From the NCBI GenBank assembly GCA_032622095.1, contig CP136061.1, positions 257,766,077-257,830,076 on the forward strand: 64,000 bases of DNA, read 5' to 3'. The notes under the pieces are model-generated. The model had not been told where the DNA came from. It ran no database searches and saw only the letters and a program-made list of their open reading frames with translations. Within the stretch, counting starts at the first letter, position 1. Each line of letters starts with the position of its first letter. Positions 1 through 9,600 of the stretch are shown here, in pieces. The position numbers and the translations under genes are program-made. This DNA comes from Siphonodentalium dalli (Eukaryota; Mollusca; Scaphopoda; Gadilida; Siphonodentaliidae).

Positions 1-240
1 CTGTCGTCTGCTGGTAATACCTGTACATTCCTGCAAATCGATTCTTGTCGCATTTATTACTCAGCCTGTAGAATGAAACAACTTCTAGCTCTGGTTCATA
101 TGTAGTCGTCTCCTTTATGGTTCCTGCTATTGTCTTCCAATATTTATTTCTTTCTGCACCAGACTTTTCGGAAACTTCGGGTATATTAACGAGCCCGCTC
201 GGCGCGCTAGCTCGGATCGTGTATACATGTAGGTATCAGG
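1..240 (-). other. possible partial coding exon, unknown protein
   Basis: On the minus strand one frame stays open for about 80 codons from near 240 down to the window edge. It contains a polar, tyrosine-rich stretch with short motifs such as NKYWKTIAG and FYRLSNKCDKNRF. The composition looks protein-like, but I see no clear splice sites and do not recognise a family. The plus strand is also open over part of this span, which weakens the case. It could be the end of a gene or transposon lying left of the window. Confidence 0.2.
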
Positions 241-444
241 CGGGCATACGTACTTGTGGCGTCACACATAATTTACGGTATACCGTGCATGTGAAATTTT
301 TAGCGACACAGCTTTTTCGTGAAAATATCACGTGACGTCCGGCAGTGGTTTCACAAAATTGCGGAATCAGCAATGAAACGAATTTGTTTCCGAATGTGGC
401 AATGGAAAACTGAAGTATTTATTTATAAAAAGTAAGTTGTTATG

Positions 445-1440
445 AATATAGAGAATATCCGCATAGTGCAGCTGAATAAAGAATTTATTTTTGCGAGTAT
501 GTGGGCATCTATTTTGCGAGCTTCTAGGCGAGCCAAACAGATGCCCACATACACGAGCAAAAATAAATTCTCTATTCAGCTACACTATGTGGATGTTCTG
601 TTTATCTACCGAACAAATTTAAATGTATTTTATCGCAGTTTTTGTCAAAAAACATCGAAAAATTCACAGGCTCCTTATAGAGAAGCGATGACTTACTTAG
701 GACTTTATCTGTATAGTAGAGACTAATTAATTATGAAACAGTTTTGTATTCATACGAATGCGCCGCGAAATAATCCGCCATATAATTTCTAAATTATGCT
801 GGAAAAATATCATAGCATGGTGTAATTTCTAATAAAATATAAATGATTTGCGTCACGTTCAAATCTAAAACTGAAATGTACGAGTATACCAGTCATGTGA
901 ATTTGGATGTTTGTGTTGAAACTTTTTAATGAATTGAATGAAAGTCTGAACTTTATCTAGCAGTAGCACCAGCGCCAAGATCGGCAGTGCAAATGCACCA
1001 GCTCACGGAATAATATCTTATACTTTATAGTAACAAACTGCCAATTGCTTAATCAAGTTATAGACTTCACCAACTGAACATTGAAACATTCTATTTGAGT
1101 GCGTTTTGGGGCGCATCCTTTGATCTGTTAGAAAGGTGTTGCCACCGATTGCACGAACATACGTTGTGGATGTTGATGTTTCTAAGGACGCTGTCACTAA
1201 CAACAGAAACCAGCATGGTCCGTTCTAATGATGCTCCATAATGTTGTTACGACCCAGTGACGTCACTCGCAAACTGCTGGAGGTCAACTGGTCCAAGTTC
1301 TTGTAACCTTTCTTCTTCGCATATTATTTAGTTTATCTGTCTATTAGAGGATGCTTTATCTGTCTAGTAGACGGATAGAGGCGTGGTTTATCTGATGGGC
1401 TTTATCTGTATAGTAGACAGGGGTAGGAGGTGGATAAATG
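445..1440 (+). repeat. dispersed foldback-bearing element, copy A
   Basis: It starts with a hairpin at about 452-601 whose arms both read GTGCAGCTGAATA-like sequence followed by an AATTTATTTTTGC block. The segments at 690-756 and 1258-1440 reappear in inverted orientation at 39816-40217 next to the same hairpin, which defines them as parts of one element. The stretch 757-1257 is absent from the other copy. No transposase frame is visible, so it is probably a non-autonomous element. Confidence 0.6.
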
Positions 1441-2548
1441 TCCTGCATAGGTTCATATTAGATCAGTTTCATTTGTTAGCTAAATGAAGGCAGTAACGGC
1501 GTTATGGCGTCGAAGCGTCATTTGTCTCTGTGGGCCAGAATCCAGACATGACTGAACAGACAACTGATTTCACCTCACTATAAACTAGACATCGATTGAC
1601 GATTGATTTATTAATTGAGAGTTTAACGTCGTTTCACAGCTATATGCCATACATCACGACCATACTGGACATATAAACGCAGACACGCGTTTCAATTACT
1701 AGTTATATTATACCGGTTTAATTTAGTACTGTGTATTAAATTTTAGCTACCTTACTAATATTTAAATTCTCGCACTACTATTTTTCGCACACCCATTGGG
1801 GTGCGAATTTAACACTGAGTGAAAAATAATACGACTTCAAAGTTTACCGTATTTCCACGGGGAAAATAAGATATGGCAATTGTTTGTAAGAATCACACAT
1901 ATATACAAGAATGAAAGCAAAAAAACATGTCATCAAATACACAAACCACGAGTGAAGCCATGCTCATACACATGTAATTTGAATCAATTATAATATCACA
2001 TCAAGTTGTACATGTACATGTAGCGAAGTGTTGATTTTTTCTGAAGTCTGCAGCCAATACGATGTTTTTGTTTACTTCTTCCCACTTCATAGCAATGGTG
2101 TTCGTATATAACGTTTTAACTATATATCATAATGATTATTTAAAGCACCCGTATTCAATAAAATATAATTCTGACTATTATGACGGGGTCGTTCTATATG
2201 CCTTGCATATTATCATATTACATATTACTACATGCTGTATATGGCTGATTCAATGTCGGGAATATTGATGTCCGGTAGTGTTGCGATCATATATGATATG
2301 ATACAGTTGTCTTCATACATAGTAATACACATCAGGGGTGGTGCACGGAATGTGCGAAGAGGAGCAACAAGGCGACACAAGCCCCTGTATTACTATCTTA
2401 GGCAGACTCGGGCAGACGGAATAGGGTGACATGGAGTCCTCAAAGTAAGCTTCATGCTATTTAATTAGTTTACTTCTCGTGACCATAAGAGCCTATGTGC
2501 ATGTTATTGTAATAAATAACACAAAATTTGCCTTTTAATATTTTACAG
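1441..2548. other. no gene recognised; DNA upstream of EMI-like copy 3 exons
   Basis: I searched both strands for the preceding exons of copy 3 (a signal peptide and an HWCC...GWSRC-type exon) and found none. They either lie left of the window or are lost. No other coding exon, RNA gene or strong repeat was seen. Confidence 0.4.
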
Positions 2549-2661
2549 CCAAGGAACCTTCTACTCGACAGTATATCATAGCCGAAAAGTTGCAACCACT
2601 TGTCCGAAACGGCACGTCACTTGTTGCCATGGTTACGCTCTGGTTGCTAACAACTGTCTCC
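2549..2661 (+). CDS. exon with CC-x9-C, EMI-like copy 3
   Basis: The acceptor is TTTTACAG ending at 2548 and the donor is GTAAGT from 2662. The length of 113 nt equals copy 2 exon 3. Four cysteines stand at the same relative positions as in copy 2. Confidence 0.8.
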
Positions 2662-3122
2662 GTAAGTATCATATTTTCTGAAAATCTACGCTCATTCTTC
2701 TCACCGTTTTATGATATACAGAGAGTATATTATGTGTGCATGCTTCAGTACAATAACTCGCGGTTAAACGAATTCAAATGTTGTATAAGGATGAAAATGG
2801 TAACGAAGGCAACAAATTACGGTGTTTAGTTGGGTGCTTGAACATTATGCGCAACTTGAAGGCCATACCATACGTTTATATCAACGTGTATGGATATTTA
2901 TCTAATATTCATGCTTTTTGTATTCATTACTGAACGAGTAGCGAAATAGTGATAGTAGGGAATTCCATTTGATACTATGTACACGTGCAGTCGCAACAGG
3001 GTTAAAATGTGGTTTTAATTTTTACATGTTTGTTTGTTTCAGCTATCAGCAAACTTCCAGATGTAAAAGACGATCTCATTAAACTGGAAAACGGTGGATT
3101 ATTAGACCATACTATCGGCTGA
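2549..3122 (+). CDS. EMI-like secreted cysteine-rich protein, copy 3 (last two exons only)
   Basis: Exons 2549-2661 and 3043-3122 join in phase (phase 2 in, phase 1 between) and end at TGA 3120-3122. The first encodes 37 whole codons containing YSTVYHSRK and then C-x6-CC-x9-C. The second encodes a tail with DVKDDLIKLE and LLDH. Exon lengths (113 and 80 nt) and phases match copy 2 (113 and 83 nt), and most residues are identical to it, so this is a paralogue. The Y-x3-Y/CC-x-G-Y pattern resembles the C-terminal half of an EMI domain, as in secreted extracellular proteins. The N-terminal exons are not in the window, so it may be a gene cut by the window edge or a 5'-truncated copy. The gene runs towards copy 2, tail to tail. 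Confidence 0.8.
3043..3122 (+). CDS. terminal exon, EMI-like copy 3
   Basis: The acceptor GTTTGTTTCAG ends at 3042. The split codon CCT gives the same proline found at this junction in copy 2. The stop is TGA at 3120-3122. Confidence 0.8.
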
Positions 3123-3179
3123 TTGAACCAGAATGGTCCGGTTTCTCATGCCGTAGAATCTTCCGAGCAATCTTTCGGC

Positions 3180-3227
3180 AATAAATTTTGGAAACAACTT
3201 GTATAATTTTCTTCACTATAAAATAAA
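3180..3227 (+). promoter_or_regulatory. poly(A) signals of EMI-like copy 3
   Basis: AATAAA occurs at 3180-3185 and again at 3222-3227, 58 and 100 bases after the stop codon, just before the tandem array starts. Confidence 0.55.
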
Positions 3228-3235
3228 GGAGGGAT

Positions 3236-4460
3236 CATTTGTTGAATTATTCGGGAGGTATGGGGTGCTCCGCAGTATGCCCCGGTTCCATATTCCCGAT
3301 TTTCTGTCCCGAATTAGTATATTCGGCACCAATTCGGGACCAGACCAAATCGGCAGTATTCGAGAGAATTCTGGACGAGTTTTATTCCAAAATCCGCCGA
3401 ACTGATGACAAAATTTAATCGTCCCGAACATTGCCGAGTATTCCAGAATGCTTCCGAATTTCTTCCCGAATGATAAAGAATTATCCCGAACTGATACCGA
3501 AATTTCGTGCGAGTAGCTGCCGAATTGCCCAGATTACTACCGACTTGTTGCCGAATACCCCGAATCAATGCCGAACTGGTACCGAATTGATGCCGAATAA
3601 ATACCGAATTGGTATTCAATTGCTGCCGATTTTGCAGATACACCGGATCTCAGTATAAAAGCAGCCACACATGGCGAATTCGGGAATAAGCTACCGAATA
3701 GTGCCGACTACTCCAGAATATCCACCCGAATACTGCCGAATACTGCCGACTACTCCCGAATAGGTGCCGAATTGCTCCCGAATTTCTCCCGATGATTGAC
3801 AAATCGGGAGCGATTCGGCTTGGTTCCCGATAGTTTTGAACATTTCAAAACTGTCGGGAGCGGGCCCAGAATCGTCCCGAATCAACCCCGATAGCACCGA
3901 TATCCCCGATCATGTTCGGGGGGTAAAAATTCACTGTACCGACTCGACCCGAACTTACTCGGGGATATGGAACCGGGGCTGTACAGGGAAAATTCGGGAG
4001 GTATGGGGTGCTGAGTAGTACAGGGAAGATTCGGGAGGTATGGGGTGCTGAGCAGTACAGGGAATATTCGGGAGGTATGGGGTGCTGAGCAGTACAGGGA
4101 AGTGGTGTATGAATTATTCGGGAGGTATGGGTTGCTGAGTAGTACAGGGAAGTGGCTGTTTGTTGAATGATTCGGGAGGGATGGGTTGAATGATTCGGGA
4201 GGGATGGGTTGAATGATTCGGGAGGTATGGGTTGCTGAGTAGTACAGGGAAGTGGCTGTTTGTTGAATGATTCGGGATGGATGGGTTGAATGATTCGGGA
4301 GGGATGGGTTGAATGATTCTGGAGGTATGGGTTGCTGAGTAGTACAGGGAAGTGGCTGTTTGTTGAATGATTCGGGAGGGATGGGTTGAATGATTCGGGA
4401 GGGATGGGTTGAATTATTCGGGAGGTATGGGGTGCTGAGTAGTACAGGGAAGTGTTGTAG
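3236..4460 (+). repeat. tandem array interrupted by a MITE
   Basis: The units contain TTCGGGAGGTATGGGGTGCT followed by GAGTAGTACAGGGAAGTGG and a variable GTTTGTTGAATGA segment. One partial unit lies at 3236-3275 and the rest at 3980-4460. The break is filled by an inserted element (3279-3979). Weak frames on the minus strand are only translations of the repeat. Confidence 0.8.
3279..3979. mobile_element. about 0.7-kb non-autonomous element with 21-bp TIRs, rich in CCGAAT motifs
   Basis: The 21-bp inverted ends (GCCCCGGTTCCATAT plus CCCGA) match at 20 of 21 positions between 3279-3299 and 3959-3979. The interior consists of degenerate CCGAAT/TCGGGA words, also with inverted symmetry near 3800-3890. 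The flanks read GCAGTA on the left and GTACAGG on the right, while neighbouring array units read GCAGTACAGG. The target duplication is therefore GTA or TA. No transposase is present. Confidence 0.65.
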
Positions 4461-5730
4461 TGGCTGTTTCTTTATCTCCGGCTGAAAGCCACACACACGA
4501 AACAGAGATAAGCTACAACATACGCTTAAAATGCGACATTAGTTGTCAACGAAGCCCGAGTTTAAGTGGGTGTGGTCAATTTCTGATTGACGTATCTCTG
4601 CCAACTGCTGATTGACATGTGAATATGAAGCAGTGGTTTGTCGTCGCGTATCTATTCAGGGATCCAGTCAAAGTTATATGATTCCCATTTTACTTTAAAA
4701 ACGACGTATTATGTTAGTGGTCTATCCGTCCGTCCACCAGGGTGGACATCCGTTCGCTTTTTTCGATGCCGGATGATAACTTTAGTAAGTCTGAACTGAA
4801 TGAAATGAAATGTGGTATGTGGGTTTACTAGCACAAAATACAGTTTCGCTAGACGTTAGCCGATATCTAACCACGTGTAAGTTTGGCGCCGCACAATTAC
4901 CTGACACCATGTGTATCTCCGTACCAATACCATAGTAACACACGTTACAATTACATGTGGCTGAACGTGGCCATTTCTTTCAATATAGGGATTACAGTGA
5001 TACTCTGTTGTCAAGCAGCATTGCTTTACGTTATATACGTGACTTCTATTTGTAGTAACAATCATAACTCATCAACCAAGTCTATTCGGCACGAATAAAT
5101 CTTGGTAGCAAAGCGGGAATTATGAAATAGTCATCCAAAATTTTGAATTACTTATAGGCTTTAGAAAGTAATATGTCTTATTGTAGTGAACTCGAGCGAT
5201 AAACTATTCAGGTGGTCAGAGATCTCACTTCCGCCATTTTGAAAATATGATTGTCAGTTTTATAGCATCCACACTGATGTACATGTGCCAGCCTGGTCTC
5301 ATGAAACTAAGCACAATACGGGCTTATTTTGAGAGTCGCGTGTTAGGCCAATACAGAGCGTTTAAAAAAAAAAAAATTAATAAGCTATATGTGGGTGTAA
5401 AACGCGACATTCAAAATAAGCATGTAAATTGCTTATTACAAAACGAAATAAGCCCATATTGGCTCTATTTAGTCTACGTTTTTCATTGACACTGCGGCGC
5501 GCCATTCAATAGAATAACGGGTTTTAGTTCAATATGGGCTTATTTCAGAATTAAATCCGTCGAATATGAACCTCTGTGAATATGTCCGTCCAATAGAAAC
5601 CCACTTGCATGAGGATATGTTGGAGGTAATCGATGATGTATTTCTGATCACTGTAATCAATATTAGTTTATGTACGTATATACGCCTATAGTGTCTGAAC
5701 TATCTGAGATGCAGAGTTTGGAACAGTGTC
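4461..5730. other. no gene recognised between copies 3 and 2
   Basis: The short open frames here (about 4856-5098) overlap on both strands and lack supporting splice sites or motifs. An inverted pair of AAATAAGCCCATATTG-type words lies at 5447-5463 and 5530-5547, with a third related word near 5320, suggesting a degenerate foldback repeat. Confidence 0.4.
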
Positions 5731-6609
5731 ATTACATCATATACTGAGACGTGACACGTGTATATTGTGACATTTTATTTGTATATTGTTACATTCTATT
5801 TGTATATTGTGACATTTTATTTGTATATTGTTACATTTTATATTGGTTTACAGGGTAATGACATCATATACTGAGACGTGACACATGTATATTGTGACAT
5901 TTTATTTGTATATTGTGACATTTTATTTGTATATTGTGACATTTTATATTGGTTTACAGGGTAATGACATCATATACTGAGACGTGACACATGTATATTG
6001 TGACATTTTATTTGTATATTGTGACATTTTATTTGTATATTGTTACATTTTATATTGGTTTACAGGGTAATGACATCATATACTGAGACGTGACACATGT
6101 ATATTGTGACATTTTATTTGTATATTGTGACATTTTATTTGTATATTGTGACATTTTATATTGGTTTACAGAGTAATGACATCATATACTGAGACGTGAC
6201 ACGTGTATATTGTGACATTTTATATTGGTTTACAGAGTAATGACATCATATACTGAGACGTGACACGTGTATATTGTGACATTTTATATTGGTTTACAGG
6301 GTAATGACATCATATACTGAGACGTGACACATGTATATTGTGACATTTTATATTGGTTTACAGGGTAATGACATCATATACTGAGACGTGACACATGTAT
6401 ATTGTTACATTTTATATTGGTTTACAGGGTAATGACATCATATACTGAGACGTGACACATGTATATTGTGACATTTTATATTGGTTTACAGGGTAATGAC
6501 ATCATATACTGAGACGTGACACATGTATATTGTGACATTTTATATTGGTTTACAGGGTAATGACATCATATACTGAGACGTGACACATGTATATTGTTAC
6601 ATTTTATTT
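5731..6609 (-). repeat. tandem array derived from the stop/poly(A) end of EMI-like copy 2
   Basis: Units of about 63-64 bp, some extended by 21-bp subrepeats, carry TGACATCATATACTGAGACG and a TTTTATTTGTATATTG block. On the minus strand the array starts at the stop codon of copy 2, and the block AAATAAAATGT that spans that stop codon recurs in distal units. Many units therefore contain an AATAAA poly(A) hexamer, and the array forms the 3' UTR or 3' flank of the gene. Confidence 0.85.
6603..6608 (-). promoter_or_regulatory. poly(A) hexamer overlapping the stop codon of copy 2
   Basis: AATAAA is read on the minus strand across the last lysine codon and the TAA stop. Further AATAAA hexamers follow in the downstream array, so the true cleavage site cannot be told. 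Confidence 0.4.
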
Positions 6610-6686
6610 GCCGATTTCATGGTCGAGCATGTGATTCTGCTCCAACTTGATTAAGTCGTCTTTGATTCCTGGAACCTTGCTCATCG
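6604..6686 (-). CDS. exon 4 (terminal), EMI-like copy 2
   Basis: The acceptor TTCTATTTTAG precedes 6686. The split codon CCG (proline) is followed by 26 residues including GIKDDLIKLE, and TAA at 6606-6604. Confidence 0.85.
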
Positions 6687-9600
6687 CTAAAATAGAATAA
6701 ACAAAATAATAATAGAACAAAAAAAGTTACGTCAGAAAGATATCATCAGCTTAAGATGATATTTATATTTATTTTGATCCCGGGGCGTGTTAAGAGATAG
6801 GCCGATAATCAGTGGTTACCTGTCGCGTTAACTTCGATAATAACTAGATCACAAATACTATTTCGTTTTTTTATCATATTATTCTAAGTCTGAAAGCCTG
6901 GGGTGTTCTACATTTTGCTGCATAATAACTAGATCACAAATACTATTTCGTTTTTTTATCATATTATTCTAAGTCTGAAAGCCTGGGGTGTTCTACATTT
7001 TGCTGCATTATTAGGGTTCACAGTTGATATTGTTTTTGTGATTCGATACCACCCAGTTGTATTTTCTACTATTGGATTTTGCTTAAGTTGAAAAATATTT
7101 GTTTGGCAGATGTTCATAATTTTCCGTTGAACTGAGATAAAAACAGTTTCATTTGAAAATTGTCGGATCAGAGTGCAATGCAGACTAGTATATCCATTCA
7201 ATTCAATTCAACACTTACGTATGCAGTTGTTTGCGATCAAGATGTAGCTATGACAGCATGTTACTTGTTTCGGAGGGCATGTTGTAGGAACTTTGCGGCT
7301 ATGGTACACTGTGTGATAATATGTAGCTTGTCTGAAAAAAGATAGAGCGATATTAGAAAACTGAAACTAATGTCATACGGACTGGAATTCAAATTCGTTA
7401 TTTATGTATATATGTCTGCAGAACGAAACAGGTTGACATGGGTGTATCGTCGGCTGACATGGGTGTATTGTCGGTAGACATGGGTGTATCGTCGGCTGCT
7501 GCGATTGTCAGATATTCTAGTTTTCAAAGACCCTCCGTCCGATTCGACACCGAATAGTTAAGAACTTTCGAAACTAGGTTTGCGCTTACCGGGCTGAATA
7601 ATTATACATGAGCAAATAATTGCAATAACCATCACAAAGGTATTCCGAAATTCTACATAATCACCCTTAAACGGACATGGCTCATTCGAACCACCAAATT
7701 ATTTTCTACGTAATTTGGAGCGACGGATATGATAGGTCGATAAATAAACGAACTATTGTTATACCGGGTTCGTATGCTCTGAAAACACTTGCCAAAGTCA
7801 CAGCCATTTTTCAGCCGTTTTCATCTTTTCACCATAAGTCAGATAAACGCTCTTTATTACTGCCATATCAGGAATTGACTACAACGGAACGCTCTTTTCT
7901 GTTCCATGTCGCGAAAATGGCTGTTTTGTGTCTGGGTGCCAAACACCGTATTCACAGTTGTATTTTTAATGACTTCAATGCGTCTTTTTGGGTTACAAAA
8001 TGCTCGTAGAATGGTAGTTCAGATATTTATCGACCTATTACGATACTGAGAAAAATTCAAAAGCGAATAATATTATGTGTATTTCGGAGCGCAAACCGCC
8101 ATGTGGCTTTAAGTAACACGTTGAAATGAAAACGAGCAAAGAAGTTCACAGTTCTTTATCATCAACTGCGTGAACCTGACGGAATGATGGACGCTCTTTA
8201 TGGGAGACGTTCATTGTAAGTTTTTCTTGCCTGATCAAAATTGAGAATGTGTTATAAAAATTCCTCTTTGAAAGGCGATATCTGGTCATCAAAACCTCAT
8301 GTGCTCATGGATCCGATCCAATTATTTTCTGGTATATACATCGTTTAGATGGTTGTTTTATGGTGACAACTCAGACAGAGCATCTTTAACACCATACTGT
8401 GTTTAATGCGTTGCTCACAAAGTTAGAAAGAACAATAGGACTCATGTAATTTTCCATTTTGTATAAGATGTATCTATACATTTGGAAACACGATATGAAG
8501 TTGCGTGTGCAATTACTGGTTTTACATCGTAAAATGGATCGTCATGCGGGGCACTATACTACCTTAAAGGGATACTGTACTTATATAGGTAGTACCCACC
8601 CACCACCGCATCCAGCCACCCATAGTATCTTATGCGCCATAGGCGCTCGTATATAGGTAGTACCCACCCACCATCCCATCCCGCAACCCATAGTATCTTA
8701 TGCGCCGCGGGCGCTCGTATATAGGTAGTACCCACCCACCATCCCATCCAGCCACCCATAGTATATTATGCGCCGCAGGCACTCGTATATAGGTAGTAGC
8801 CACCCACCACCACATCCCGCCACCCATAGTATCTTATGCGCCGCAGGCGTTAGTATATAGGTAGTACCCACCCACCATCCCATCCCGCCACCATAGTATC
8901 TTATGCGCCGCAGGCGCTCGTATATAGGTAGTACCCACCCACCATCCCACCCCACCACCCATAGTATCTTATGCGCCGCAGGCGCTCGTATATAGGTAGT
9001 ACCACCCACCATCCCATCCCGCCACCCATAGTATCTTATGCGCCGCATGCGCTCGTATATATGTAGTACCCACCCACCACCCCATCCCGCCACCCATAGT
9101 ATCTTATGCGCCACAGGCGCTCGTATATTGGTAGTACCCACCCACCATCCCATCCCGCCACCATAGTATCTTATGCGCCGCAGGCGCTCGTATATAGGTA
9201 GTACCCACCCACAATCCCATCCCACCACCCATAGTATCTTATGCGCCGCAGGCGCTCGTATATAGGTAGTACCCACCACCACCCCATCCCGCCACCCATA
9301 GTATCTTATGCGCCGCATGCGCTCGTATATTGGTAGTACCACCCACCTCCCATCCCGCCGCCCATAGTATCTTATGCGTACATTACCCCTTTAAAGTTTG
9401 AATAACCCAACGGAATTCGTGGTTGGAGCCGAGGGCCTCAACACGTTCAAAGAGCGATTAGACGCACGTCTTTGGGATCAAACATACAACTGTGATGAGA
9501 ACTAATATAAACTGAAGCGTCATATTCAGTATAACAAAAACTCTATATCCAGCCAAAAGTTATTGTGACTTATTGCCGAGACACTTTATGTCATTTTATG

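Noticed and set aside
3882-4496. 204-codon proline/serine-rich minus-strand frame
   Set aside because: It is produced by the tandem array at 3980-4460; the peptide just mirrors the repeat unit.
8559-9342. 214-codon minus-strand frame in the 68-bp minisatellite
   Set aside because: It is low-complexity translation of a tandem repeat that shifts frame between units; no domain.
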